A stretch of DNA of 64,000 nucleotides from an uncultured Lachnospiraceae bacterium (lineage in GTDB: Bacteria > Bacillota > Clostridia > Lachnospirales > Lachnospiraceae): the NCBI GenBank assembly GCA_944377405.1, contig CALWES010000001.1, forward strand, positions 306,008 through 370,007. Direction: 5' to 3'. A model generated the notes under the pieces. That model was not told the DNA's origin and ran no database searches. It worked only from the letters and a program-made list of their open reading frames with translations. Both the position numbers and the translations under genes were made by a program. Shown one piece after another: positions 25,121 through 34,025 of this stretch (positions are counted from its first letter, which is position 1; each line of letters starts with the position of its first letter).

Positions 25121-27016
25121 TTATTCCAATTCAAGTTTTCCGGTGTACAGCTGATAATAAGTGCCCTTTTCCTTGATTAGGTCCTCGTGGTCGCCCCGCT
25201 CGATGATCCGCCCGTGCTCCAGCACGATGATAGCGTTACTGTTCCGGATGGTAGAGAGTCTGTGGGCGATGACGAATACGGTACGGCCCTTCATCAGGTT
25301 GTCCATACCCTGCTGTACGATGGCCTCTGTACGGGTATCGATGGAGGAGGTAGCCTCATCCAGGATCAGCACCGGCGGATCCGCCACTGCCGCCCTGGCA
25401 ATGGACAGGAGCTGCCGCTGGCCCTGGGACAGGCCCTCGCCGTCTCCCGTCAGCATGGTGTCATAGCCCTTGGGAAGCATACGGATAAACTGATCCGCAT
25501 AGGCCAGCTTTGCTGCTGCGTATACCTCTTCGTCCGTAGCATCCAGCTTGCCGTAACGGATATTCTCCATAATGGTGCCTGTAAAGAGGTGGGTATCCTG
25601 AAGCACGATGCCCAGGGACCGACGCAGGTCCGCTTTCTTGATCTTGTTGATGTTGATGCCGTCGTAGCGGATCTTTCCATCCTGCACGTCATAGAAACGG
25701 TTGATCAGGTTTGTGATGGTGGTCTTGCCGGCACCGGTGGATCCTACGAAGGCCAGCTTCTGGCCAGGCTTTGCATACAGGGAGATATCATGGAGCACCA
25801 TGTGATCCGGTGTATAGCCAAAGCTCATGTCGTAAAAGCGCACATCTCCCTTAAGCTCTGTATAGGTAATCGTTCCGTCCGCCTTATGGGGATGCTTCCA
25901 GGCCCAAAGTCCCGTCCGTTCCGGACATTCCTGAATATTGCCCTCTGCGTCCTTTTTCGCATTGACCAGGGTCACGTAGCCGTCATCCACCTCGGAGGGC
26001 TCATCCATCATGGCGAAGATCCGCTCCGCACCTGCCAGTGCCATGACGATGGAGTTGAACTGCTGTGCCACCTGCATGAAGGGCTGGGTGAAGCTCTTGG
26101 TGAACTGCAGATAGGAAGCCATGACGCCCAGGGTGATGCCTCCTACGCCGATTACGGAAAGGAAGCCTCCCAGCACTGCCGTCAGTACGAACTGCAGGTT
26201 TCCGATGTTTCCGATCACGGGGCCCATGAGGTTCGCATAGGTGTTTGCCTTTGCGCTGCTGACAAAGAGCCGGTCATTCAGCTTGTCAAACTCCTCCTCG
26301 GAGATGCGCTCGTGGTTGAATACCTTTACCACTCTCTGGCCCGTCATCCGCTCCTCGATGAAGCCCGTAACGCTTGCGATGGCCAGCTGCTGCCGTACGA
26401 AATACTTGCCGCTGTTGCCTCCGATGACCTTTGCCACGGTGTAGAGCACGAAGATCATGACCACCGCCAGGATGGTCAGCAGGGGGCTCAGAAGCAGCAT
26501 GGACACGAAGGTCACCACGATGGTAATGGCGGACATCAGCACCTGGGGGATGGACTGGTTGATCATCTGCCGCAGGGTATCCGTATCATTGGTATAAAGG
26601 CTCATGATGGAGCCGTTGGTATTCTGGTCAAAGTACCGGATGGGCAGGGTCTGCATGTGCTCGAACATGTCGTCCCTGACCTTCTTCAGGACTCCCTGGC
26701 CGATCTTTACCATAAGCCTGGTATAAAGCCAGGTGGCGATCACGCCGCAAAGGAAGATGGTCCCGAGAACGGTGAGGGCCATGTAAAGCTCCCCGAAGTC
26801 CGGATCCTTGTGTCCCACCAGGGGCAGGATAAAGTCATCCAGCAGGTATCTCAGAGACAGGGAAACGGATACGGAGGCGATGGAGCTTATGATGATGCAG
26901 ATGAAAACTGCGATAAATTCCTTCTTATAGCTTCCCGTCACATAGGCCAGAAGCCGTTTTCCGGTCTTCAGGGTATCCTTTGTGATCCTTGCGCCTTTCT
27001 GATCGTGCTTACTCAT
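25121..27016 (-). CDS. ABC exporter, permease-ATPase subunit 2 (canonical site)
   Basis: A 631-aa half-transporter with six transmembrane helices in the N-terminal 330 residues and an ATPase domain with intact Walker A (GSTGAGKTT), signature LSQGQRQLLSIARA and Walker B LILDEATSSID with the catalytic Glu. Its partner is the upstream 577-aa protein, which has a degenerate site; together they form a heterodimeric exporter of the BmrCD/TM287-288 type. Drug or peptide export is likely from the family and the MarR control, but the substrate is unknown. It overlaps its partner by eight bases. Confidence 0.92.
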   Translation of the reverse strand: MSKHDQKGARITKDTLKTGKRLLAYVTGSYKKEFIAVFICIIISSIASVSVSLSLRYLLDDFILPLVGHKDPDFGELYMALTVLGTIFLCGVIATWLYTRLMVKIGQGVLKKVRDDMFEHMQTLPIRYFDQNTNGSIMSLYTNDTDTLRQMINQSIPQVLMSAITIVVTFVSMLLLSPLLTILAVVMIFVLYTVAKVIGGNSGKYFVRQQLAIASVTGFIEERMTGQRVVKVFNHERISEEEFDKLNDRLFVSSAKANTYANLMGPVIGNIGNLQFVLTAVLGGFLSVIGVGGITLGVMASYLQFTKSFTQPFMQVAQQFNSIVMALAGAERIFAMMDEPSEVDDGYVTLVNAKKDAEGNIQECPERTGLWAWKHPHKADGTITYTELKGDVRFYDMSFGYTPDHMVLHDISLYAKPGQKLAFVGSTGAGKTTITNLINRFYDVQDGKIRYDGININKIKKADLRRSLGIVLQDTHLFTGTIMENIRYGKLDATDEEVYAAAKLAYADQFIRMLPKGYDTMLTGDGEGLSQGQRQLLSIARAAVADPPVLILDEATSSIDTRTEAIVQQGMDNLMKGRTVFVIAHRLSTIRNSNAIIVLEHGRIIERGDHEDLIKEKGTYYQLYTGKLELE

Positions 27017-28742
27017 TGTCCTCGCCTCCCTTCATCTGGGATTCATAAACCTCTCTGTAGATGGCATTGTTCTTCAGAAGCTCTTCTGAGGTTCCTACGC
27101 CGTCGATGCGTCCGTCATCCAGGATGATGATCTGATCCGCATCCTCAATGGAGGAAACTCTCTGGGAGATGATGATCTTCGTGGTGTTTGGGATCTCCTC
27201 CCGGAAGGCCTTTCTGATCAGGGCATCCGTCTTGGTGTCCACCGCACTGGTGGAGTCGTCCAGAATCAGGATCTTCGGCTTTTTCAGCAGGGCTCTGGCG
27301 ATGCAAAGCCTCTGCTTCTGACCACCGGAAACATTGTTTCCGCCCTCCACGATCTGGGTATCATATCCCTCCGGGAACTCCCGGATAAATCCGTCTGCCT
27401 GAGCCAGGCGGCAGACTCTCTGTACTTCCTCATCGCTGGCGTCCTCATCGCCCCAGCGGATATTGTCATAGATGGAACCGGTAAAGAGGACGTTCTTCTG
27501 GAGCACCATGGACACCTGGTCCCTCAGGGCCTCCAGGTTATAATCTCTCACATCGATGCCACCTACCTTTACGGATCCCTTCGTTACGTCATACAGACGG
27601 GGAATCAGGGATACCAGGGTGGACTTTGCACTTCCCGTACCGCCGAAGATACCGATGGTCTGTCCGGAACGGATGTGCAGGTTCACATTCTTAAGGGCCA
27701 GAGGTCCTCCTTCTCCCGCATAGCTGAAGTCCACATTTTCGAAGATGATCTCGCCGTCCTTCACTTCCTTTACGGCGTCCGGCTTATCCTGCATCTCCGG
27801 AACCTCCTCCAGCACCTCCTGGATACGGTCCGTGGATGCCTCGGCGATCATGTTCATAACGAACACGAAGGATACCATCATCAGGGACATGAGGATCTGA
27901 ATGGCATAGATCATGACGCTGGTCAGCTCTCCCGGCTCCATGGTGCCAAGGATGATATCCTCACCGCCGATGAGGACAATGACAATGATCACCGTATACA
28001 TCATGAACTGCATGACAGGGGAGTTCCAGGCAACGATCTTCTCCGCCTTGGTAAAGAGCTTGAATACCAGAAGGGAGATACCGTGGAACTTCTCGATCTC
28101 GTGGTCCTCCCGGACATAGGCCTTTACCACCCGGGCTGCGTTGACATTTTCCTGTACGTCGTTGTTCAGGACATCATACTGATCGAAGACCTGAACGAAG
28201 AGGGGGTGGGCCTTCTTTGCGATGAAGATCAGGGCAAAGCCCAGAAGGGGCGCTGCCACCAGAAACAGCATGGCCACCTTGACGTTGATGGTAAGGGTCA
28301 TGATCCAGGAAAGGATCATCATGATGGGAGCCCTGGCCAGAAGCCGGATGGTCATCATGTAAGCCATCTGCACATTGGTGATATCCGTGGTCATACGGGT
28401 CACCAGGCTTGAGGTGGAAAAATTGTCGATATTCTTGAAGGAAAACTCCTGGATCTTATAGAAGATATCGTGCCGCAGGTTCCTGGCATATCCGGCGCCT
28501 GCCTTTGCTGCCGTAGCGCCTGCAACGGCTCCGAAGAAGAGAGCCAGCATGGCCATGACCACCAGGATCCCACCCATCTTCAGGATATAGGGAAGGTCAC
28601 CCTGCTGGATGCCCACGTCGATGATCTTTGCCATCTGAAGGGGGATCAGCACCTCCATCAGGACCTCCAGTATCACGAAGATCGGCGTCAGAACAGTTTC
28701 CTTCTTAAATTCCCGGACGGACTTTAAAAGTGTTTTGTTCAT
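27009..28742 (-). CDS. ABC exporter, permease-ATPase subunit 1 (degenerate site)
   Basis: A 577-aa half-transporter, membrane part 1-320 and ATPase domain from about 340. The Walker A reads GGTGSAKST, with Ala where Gly normally precedes the Lys. Walker B reads ILILDDSTSAVDT, with Asp instead of the catalytic Glu. Such changes mark the non-hydrolysing site of heterodimeric exporters. The signature VSGGQKQRLCIARAL is intact. It starts four bases after marR and overlaps the second subunit gene. Confidence 0.92.
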   Translation of the reverse strand: MNKTLLKSVREFKKETVLTPIFVILEVLMEVLIPLQMAKIIDVGIQQGDLPYILKMGGILVVMAMLALFFGAVAGATAAKAGAGYARNLRHDIFYKIQEFSFKNIDNFSTSSLVTRMTTDITNVQMAYMMTIRLLARAPIMMILSWIMTLTINVKVAMLFLVAAPLLGFALIFIAKKAHPLFVQVFDQYDVLNNDVQENVNAARVVKAYVREDHEIEKFHGISLLVFKLFTKAEKIVAWNSPVMQFMMYTVIIVIVLIGGEDIILGTMEPGELTSVMIYAIQILMSLMMVSFVFVMNMIAEASTDRIQEVLEEVPEMQDKPDAVKEVKDGEIIFENVDFSYAGEGGPLALKNVNLHIRSGQTIGIFGGTGSAKSTLVSLIPRLYDVTKGSVKVGGIDVRDYNLEALRDQVSMVLQKNVLFTGSIYDNIRWGDEDASDEEVQRVCRLAQADGFIREFPEGYDTQIVEGGNNVSGGQKQRLCIARALLKKPKILILDDSTSAVDTKTDALIRKAFREEIPNTTKIIISQRVSSIEDADQIIILDDGRIDGVGTSEELLKNNAIYREVYESQMKGGEDNE

Positions 28743-28746
28743 AGTC

Positions 28747-29262
28747 TTAGTCTTCTCCTTTTATTTTGTCCTTTGATATTTTTGCAGTCCTGCCTTCCTG
28801 ATCGAAGGCCTGCAGGTTTTTCAGCATCTTAAGAAGCGTATCCATACAGGCATTAAGCTCCTCCTGCGGGATATCCTTTGTGAGCCTGCGGTTCATCTGA
28901 AGGATGTTCTCCAGGATCATGCTCCGGAGCCCTACGGCCTGTTCCGTGGGCAGGATCCGCTTGAGCCTTGCATCGGTCTCCACGCTCTCCCGCAGGATCA
29001 GGCCCTTTTTCTCCAGCTGCTGCAGGATCCCCGTGGCGGTGGGCTTTCTGATCTGGAACTCCTCCTCCACATCCCGCTGGTACACATCCCGGTGGGCAGA
29101 GGTCAGAAGGATAAATTTCAGCACATGGCCCTGGATCGGCGTCAGTCCGCTCTCCTCCCCCATGGCCGGTCCCAGGCGTTTCAGCTGATGGGACAGCATG
29201 TGGATGAGCCTTCCCGGAGTCAGTTCAAACTCCTTTTCCTGATAGGTATCCGTACTGCACAT
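28747..29262 (-). CDS. MarR-family transcriptional regulator
   Basis: A 171-aa winged-helix repressor: LTPIQGHVLKFILL, QRDVEEEFQIRKPTATGILQQLEKKGLILRESVETDARLKRILPTEQA (recognition helix and wing). As first gene of the marR-exporter operon it probably represses it and releases on binding an exported compound. The promoter region contains dyads suited to MarR dimers (29291-29327). The ATG follows AAAGGAG. Confidence 0.92.
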   Translation of the reverse strand: MCSTDTYQEKEFELTPGRLIHMLSHQLKRLGPAMGEESGLTPIQGHVLKFILLTSAHRDVYQRDVEEEFQIRKPTATGILQQLEKKGLILRESVETDARLKRILPTEQAVGLRSMILENILQMNRRLTKDIPQEELNACMDTLLKMLKNLQAFDQEGRTAKISKDKIKGED

Positions 29263-29290
29263 AGCACTCCTTTCCTGCCGAAAAAAACAG

Positions 29291-29327
29291 TTAGTTTCCT
29301 AATAATAAGCTTCCTAACTTTTGGAAG
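29291..29327. promoter_or_regulatory. Probable MarR operator
   Basis: Two adjacent dyads: TTAGTTTCCTAA (29291-29302) and CTTCCTAACTTTTGGAAG (29310-29327), sharing a TTCCTAA half. They lie just downstream of the -10 of the marR promoter, where a bound repressor would block transcription. Confidence 0.55.
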
Positions 29328-29354
29328 TATAAGGGGCTTTTATCGAATTGTCAA
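29326..29354 (-). promoter_or_regulatory. Promoter of the marR-ABC exporter operon
   Basis: Minus strand TTGACA (29349-29354), 17 bases, TATACT (29326-29331): close to the sigma-A consensus, about 64 bases before the marR ATG. Confidence 0.85.
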
Positions 29355-29387
29355 TACGGCAGTTTTTCTTTCGGCAAAGCGACAAAA

Positions 29388-29413
29388 AAAGGAACCGATG
29401 GTCCGGTTCCTTT
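29388..29413 (-). terminator. Terminator of the yebC transcript
   Basis: Stem AAAGGAACC / GGTTCCTTT with an 8-base loop and a T-run on the minus strand, 52 bases after the yebC stop. Confidence 0.85.
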
Positions 29414-29465
29414 CGTCACTTTGCAGTTTTTCCTTTTCGTTCAGGAAGATTTTGAAAACTCCGCC

Positions 29466-30197
29466 TTATTCCTCTTCCCAGTTGGTCCAGTACTGCTGTA
29501 CATCATCGTCGTCATCCAGCAGATCCAGGGTGCGCCGCAGGTTCTTTACGGCCTGCTCCTCGGTTACGGAGACGGTGTTCTGGGGGATCATGGCGATCTC
29601 GGCGGAAGCCATGGGAAGGCCTGCCTGATCCAGGGCCTCTCTGACTGCGTCGAAGTCCTCCGGAGCGGTCAGGATCTCAAAGCTGTCCTCCTCTTCCTTC
29701 AGGTCCTCTGCGCCGGCCTCCAGAGCGAGCTCCATCAGCTCATCTCCGTCCTTCTCGCACTCTTCCTTGTCGATGATGATCTGGCCCTTTTTATCGAACA
29801 TAAAGGATACGGAGCCCGGTGTGCCCAGGGATCCCTGACCCTTTGAAAATGCATTCTTTACGTTGGCTGCGGTACGGTTCTTGTTGTCCGTAAGGGTATC
29901 CACGATGATGGCAACGCCGTTGGGGCCGTAGCCTTCGTAGGTGAGCTTCTCGTAGTCCACGCCGTCGTTTCCGCCGGCAGCCTTCTTGATGCCCCGCTCG
30001 ATGGTATCGTTGGGCATGTTGGCAGCCTTTGCCTTCTGGATGATGAATTTTAATTTGAAGTTGTTATTCGGGTCAGGTCCGCCTTCCTTTACGGCGATGG
30101 CAATCTCACGGCCGATAACGGTATAGGCCTTTCCCTTTGCTGCGTCGTTCTTCTCCTTTTTCGCACGGATATTGGCAAATTTTGAATGTCCTGACAT
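29466..30197 (-). CDS. yebC: YebC/PmpR family (TACO1-like) protein
   Basis: A 243-aa protein starting MSGHSKFANIRAKKEKNDA, the invariant opening of the family, with the EGYGPNGVAIIVDTLTDNKNRT motif. Family members act as DNA-binding regulators or in translation of difficult (proline-rich) sequences; which applies here cannot be told. The C-terminus is acidic (DDDDDVQQYW). Single gene with an AAGGAG ribosome site and its own terminator. Confidence 0.95.
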   Translation of the reverse strand: MSGHSKFANIRAKKEKNDAAKGKAYTVIGREIAIAVKEGGPDPNNNFKLKFIIQKAKAANMPNDTIERGIKKAAGGNDGVDYEKLTYEGYGPNGVAIIVDTLTDNKNRTAANVKNAFSKGQGSLGTPGSVSFMFDKKGQIIIDKEECEKDGDELMELALEAGAEDLKEEEDSFEILTAPEDFDAVREALDQAGLPMASAEIAMIPQNTVSVTEEQAVKNLRRTLDLLDDDDDVQQYWTNWEEE

Positions 30198-30276
30198 AAA
30201 ATCTCTCCTTCATTAAAATACACGAAAATACAAGCCTGCCTGGCTTTCCCGCGGGCAGCCGAGGCTTATCATAACA

Positions 30277-31665
30277 CTAATTGACTTCAAGCGCAATATT
30301 CCTGAGCCATTTTTTCTGCCTGTAGCGCCAGGTACCCAGAATCGCCTTGTAGATCTCCTCGGAAAGCACCAGGGCATAGACCCCGTAGATGGGAAGCTTC
30401 CATACCAGGGCTCCAAGGAAGGCCAGGGGAACCCCCAGGAACCAGACGCCCGAGGTGTCCAGGAAAAGGCACATGCGGGTATCTCCTCCCGACCGCAGGA
30501 CTCCTACTACCAGGATGTAGTTGTACATCTTCGGCAGGATATAGGCGATGAATACCAGGATACAGCTGGATACGTCCCGGGCAACCTCAGGAGTGATGCT
30601 GTATACGCTGATCACCGGCCAGCGGATCAGGAAGATAAACAGCATGGCCGCAAGGCTCAAAGCAAAGGACAGGGTAAAGAACTTGACGGAATAATCCTCC
30701 GCCCGCTCCTTCCTGCCTGCCCCCAGCTCGTTTCCGAGGATAACGGCGGTTGCTGCGGAAAGTCCGGCCCAAAGGACTACCACAATGTCCTGTATGGTGG
30801 TGGCGATGGTGATGGCCGCCACTGCGTCATCTCCCATCCGTCCGTAGGCCACGGAATAAAGGGTGGTTCCCAGTCCCCACATGAACTCGTTGGCGATCAC
30901 CGGGGAGGCATGGACCAGGAAGCTCCGCAAAAAGGCATTGTTCCAGCCCACAAGCTCCGAAAGCCGGGCCCGCAGGGGACAGCCTCTGCCCCGCATGACC
31001 ACCACCAGAAGCAGAAGCTCCACGGCCCTGGCCACCAGGGTGCCGATGGCGGCGCCCTCCACTCCCATCTCCGGGAAGCCGAAGTTTCCGAAGATCAGGC
31101 AGTAGTTCAGGCAGGCGTTGATAAGGATGGCCACAAGGGAGGTGATCACCGGGATCCGGACCCGGTTGATGGCCCTCAGCATGGCCACGATGACGTTTGA
31201 CAGAGCGATAAAGGGGTAGGTCAGGCAGGCAAGCCTCAGGTACCTTGCCCCCACCTCGATGGAGGCCTCGCTGTTGGTGAAGATCCGCATGATCAGATGG
31301 GGATCAAAAAAGGCCGGTACGAAGAACACGGCGGAGCCCACTATGGCCAGAAGGGCTGCAAAGCCCAGGACCTTCCGGATATTCTTCTCGTCTCTGTTTC
31401 CCCAGAACTGAGCCGCCAGGACCCCGCTTCCGGAGCAGATGCCGAAGATGAAGAGGTTGAATACAAAATAATATTTGTTGGCAAGGCCCACCGCCGCAAT
31501 GGAGGTGGAGCCCAGCCGGCCGATCATCATGGTATCGATGAGGTTGGTGATGGTGTTGAGCATGTTCTGCAGGGCAATGGGCACTGCGATCATGAGGGCC
31601 TTACGCAAGAACACCTGATCGGAAAAGGTACTGCTGACCGCCCGTCTGATAGTATGTTCCTTCAT
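30277..31665 (-). CDS. MATE family efflux transporter
   Basis: A 462-aa membrane protein with about twelve helices in two halves: LRKALMIAVPIALQNMLNTITNLIDTMMIGRLG begins the first half, and NAFLRSFLVHASPVIANEFMWGLGTTLYSVAYGRMG the second. MATE proteins export drugs or metabolites with sodium or proton entry; the substrate is unknown. It is the fourth gene of the run rex-acpS-alr-MATE, with a 39-base gap to alr and an AGGAAGG site. Confidence 0.9.
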   Translation of the reverse strand: MKEHTIRRAVSSTFSDQVFLRKALMIAVPIALQNMLNTITNLIDTMMIGRLGSTSIAAVGLANKYYFVFNLFIFGICSGSGVLAAQFWGNRDEKNIRKVLGFAALLAIVGSAVFFVPAFFDPHLIMRIFTNSEASIEVGARYLRLACLTYPFIALSNVIVAMLRAINRVRIPVITSLVAILINACLNYCLIFGNFGFPEMGVEGAAIGTLVARAVELLLLVVVMRGRGCPLRARLSELVGWNNAFLRSFLVHASPVIANEFMWGLGTTLYSVAYGRMGDDAVAAITIATTIQDIVVVLWAGLSAATAVILGNELGAGRKERAEDYSVKFFTLSFALSLAAMLFIFLIRWPVISVYSITPEVARDVSSCILVFIAYILPKMYNYILVVGVLRSGGDTRMCLFLDTSGVWFLGVPLAFLGALVWKLPIYGVYALVLSEEIYKAILGTWRYRQKKWLRNIALEVN

Positions 31666-31704
31666 AGCTTTCCTTCCTGTCCGTTTCTGATTTCAGGCTG
31701 CGCC

Positions 31705-32880
31705 TTAAGCCGGAAGGATCCCTGCCCTTCCGCCGTCAAAATAAACTCTGGGAACCCTTCCCGTGATCCCGCAGAGGATCTCGTAGTGGTATCTCCCGCT
31801 TTTTTCCGAAAGCTCGTTGAGGCTGATCTCCTCCTCTCCGTCCTTTCCGAAGAGGGTCACCAGATCCCCCGGCTCAGCCTCCGGCAGATCCGACAGATCC
31901 ACCATCATCTGGTCCATGCAGATCCGGCCGATAATGGGACAGCGTCTGCCCCTGATGAGCACCTCCATGCCCCCCTCTGCGGCAGGCCTGGGATAGCCGT
32001 CTGCATAGCCTGCGGAGATGGTCCCTACCCGGGTCCGTTTCTCGGCCCGGTAGATTCCTCCGTAGCTTACGGTCTCCCCTGCCTCGATCTCCTTTACAAA
32101 GGTCAGGTAGCTCTTAAGCTGCATCACCGGCTCCAGAGGTGTCTCCATACGCACCTCATCCGAAGGATAGATACCGTACATGGCGATCCCTGCCCGTACC
32201 ATATCAAAGTCCGTTCCCTCTCCCTCCAGGATCGCAGCGGAATTGGAGCAATGACGGACTCCCGTATCGATCCCCGCCTCCTTCGCCCTCTGAAGGAAAT
32301 CCTGAAAACGGCCAAGCTGCCTTCCGGTCATGACGGCATCCGCCTCATCCGCCCTGGCAAAATGCGTAAAGCAGCCGTCGATGGAGATGCCCGGAAGGGC
32401 CGCGATCTTCCGGAGCTCCTCAAAGCCCTCACCCTCCATCCGCATGCCGATCCGGTTCATGCCGGTCTCCACGGCGATGTGGACATGGGCGGTGCCGTAA
32501 AGGGTCTCCGCCTCCTGGGAGAGCCCCTCCGCCTCCCGCAGGGAGGAAATGGCCACCGTAAGGCCGCAGCAGATGGCCCGTCTGTATTCTTCTCTCTGAA
32601 GGGCCCCCAGCACCAGGATCGGGGCCGTTACCCCTTCTCTCCGGAGCAGGGCGCCTTCCTCCTCCGTGGCTACGGCATAGGCGTCCGCATAGCCGGAAAG
32701 GGACCCGAGAAGCCCCTTGACTCCGTGGCCGTAGGCATCAGCCTTTACCACTGCACAGAGCTTCGTTCCCTTCGGAAGGATCCCCCGGATGGACTCCAGA
32801 TTGGTCCTGAATGCCTCCAGATCGATGGCTGCAAAGATCCGCCTGTAGGGCAGATCCTCCTTATTGACAAAAATGCTCAC
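31705..32880 (-). CDS. alr: Alanine racemase
   Basis: PLP-dependent enzyme that makes D-alanine for peptidoglycan. The 391-aa protein has the PLP-lysine motif VVKADAYGHG with Lys46 and later VSYGGIYRAEKRTRVGTISAGYADGYPR carrying the catalytic Tyr. It begins with GTG overlapping the acpS stop (GTGA) behind GGAGGAG. acpS-alr is a common clostridial pair. Confidence 0.95.
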   Translation of the reverse strand: MSIFVNKEDLPYRRIFAAIDLEAFRTNLESIRGILPKGTKLCAVVKADAYGHGVKGLLGSLSGYADAYAVATEEEGALLRREGVTAPILVLGALQREEYRRAICCGLTVAISSLREAEGLSQEAETLYGTAHVHIAVETGMNRIGMRMEGEGFEELRKIAALPGISIDGCFTHFARADEADAVMTGRQLGRFQDFLQRAKEAGIDTGVRHCSNSAAILEGEGTDFDMVRAGIAMYGIYPSDEVRMETPLEPVMQLKSYLTFVKEIEAGETVSYGGIYRAEKRTRVGTISAGYADGYPRPAAEGGMEVLIRGRRCPIIGRICMDQMMVDLSDLPEAEPGDLVTLFGKDGEEEISLNELSEKSGRYHYEILCGITGRVPRVYFDGGRAGILPA

Positions 32881-33251
32881 AGGGTCTCCTCCTTTCCCTC
32901 TGCCACGGCCATTGCCGTCACATAGTCCTTTGTGTCTGCGATGGATACATGGATCCGGCTGATCCCAAGCTCCCTCTTAAGGGCCTCCGCCCTTCCGTAA
33001 AGGCGCACATAGGGAGCTCCCTTCTCGTCCCTGAGACACTCGATCTCCTGAAGGGAGATGCCCCTGAACCCTGTCCCCAGGGCCTTGGTCACCGCTTCCT
33101 TAACCGCAAAATCACCGGCAAGCCTTTTTTCACTGCAAAGGGCTTCCCGGCGTTCCTGTTCAGTAAAGGAACGTGCCAGAAAGGATTCCCTGCTGCAGGC
33201 CCTTCTGACGCGTTCCATTTCCACAATGTCCGTCCCAATTCCAAAGATCAT
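32877..33251 (-). CDS. acpS: Holo-[acyl-carrier-protein] synthase
   Basis: Transfers 4'-phosphopantetheine from CoA to acyl carrier protein; it therefore uses the end product of the CoaD pathway. The 124-aa sequence shows IGTDIVEMERVRRAC (Mg-binding Asp8) and AGDFAVKEAVTKALGTGFRG (Glu/Lys motif). Lies between rex and alr, overlapping alr by four bases. Confidence 0.95.
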   Translation of the reverse strand: MIFGIGTDIVEMERVRRACSRESFLARSFTEQERREALCSEKRLAGDFAVKEAVTKALGTGFRGISLQEIECLRDEKGAPYVRLYGRAEALKRELGISRIHVSIADTKDYVTAMAVAEGKEETL

Positions 33252-33262
33252 GACTGATCCGT

Positions 33263-33904
33263 TTATCTTTCCATCTTCTCGTGATTCACAATGTTATAGG
33301 AAAGCCGCATGATGCTTTCCGACAGATGAACGTTCTCCACAACGATGTCCTTCGGCACCTTCAGGTCCGTATGGGCAAAGTTCCAGATCCCCTTGATGCC
33401 GGTCCCCACCAGCTTCTGAGCCAGATCGATGGCTGCAGCCTTGGGTACCGTAAGGGCAACGATCTCAATGTTGTTCTCCCGGATATAGTCCTGGATCTCA
33501 TCGATGGAGTGAACCTCGATGCCGTTGATCTCGTGTCCTACCTTTTCTGGATCCCGGTCAAAGAGGGCCTTGATCCGGAAGCCTCTCCGTTCAAAATCGC
33601 TGTAGCCTGCAAGGGCCCGTCCGAAGTTTCCGGCTCCCACCACGATGATGTTGTGGACCCGGTCGATGCCCAGGATCTTTCCGATCTCCTCGTACAGGTT
33701 CTTGACATTATAGCCGTAGCCCTGCTGTCCGAAGCCCCCGAAATTATTCAGATCCTGACGGATCTGGGAGGCCGTGACCCCCATCAGCTTTGAAAATTCA
33801 TTGGATGATATCCGCTCTACACCCTGGGCGATCAGCTCTCCCAGATAGCGGTAATACCTTGGCAGGCGCTTGATGATGGCCTGCGAAATCGGTCTTTGTT
33901 CCAT
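33263..33904 (-). CDS. rex: Redox-sensing transcriptional repressor Rex
   Basis: A 213-aa NADH-sensing repressor of fermentation and energy genes. N-terminal winged helix: SQAIIKRLPRYYRYLGEL...ISSNEFSKLMGVTASQIRQDLNNFGGFGQQGYGYNV. C-terminal Rossmann domain: IIVVGAGNFGRALAGY. It is transcribed from its own strong promoter through a perfect leader hairpin. I see no classical Rex operator (TTGTTAA-type palindrome) next to it. Confidence 0.96.
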   Translation of the reverse strand: MEQRPISQAIIKRLPRYYRYLGELIAQGVERISSNEFSKLMGVTASQIRQDLNNFGGFGQQGYGYNVKNLYEEIGKILGIDRVHNIIVVGAGNFGRALAGYSDFERRGFRIKALFDRDPEKVGHEINGIEVHSIDEIQDYIRENNIEIVALTVPKAAAIDLAQKLVGTGIKGIWNFAHTDLKVPKDIVVENVHLSESIMRLSYNIVNHEKMER

Positions 33905-33923
33905 AAGAAACTGCCTCTACTCA

Positions 33924-33957
33924 AAATAACAGTAGAAATCGCTTCCTACTGTTATTT
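33924..33957 (-). promoter_or_regulatory. Perfect hairpin in the rex leader
   Basis: 12-bp perfect inverted repeat AAATAACAGTAG / CTACTGTTATTT with a 10-base spacer, between the rex promoter and the rex start. It could be an operator or an RNA structure. The 3' arm ends TTATTTTGAG, a weak U-tract, so attenuation is possible. Confidence 0.55.
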
Positions 33958-33982
33958 CCCCTTTCAAAAATAAACTTCTATT

Positions 33983-34011
33983 ATTATATCGACGTGTTAA
34001 AAAAAAGTCAA
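33983..34011 (-). promoter_or_regulatory. Promoter of the rex-acpS-alr operon
   Basis: Minus strand TTGACT (34006-34011), 17 bases, TATAAT (33983-33988), about 80 bases before rex. Confidence 0.85.
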
Positions 34012-34025
34012 TGTTTTTGAAAGAA

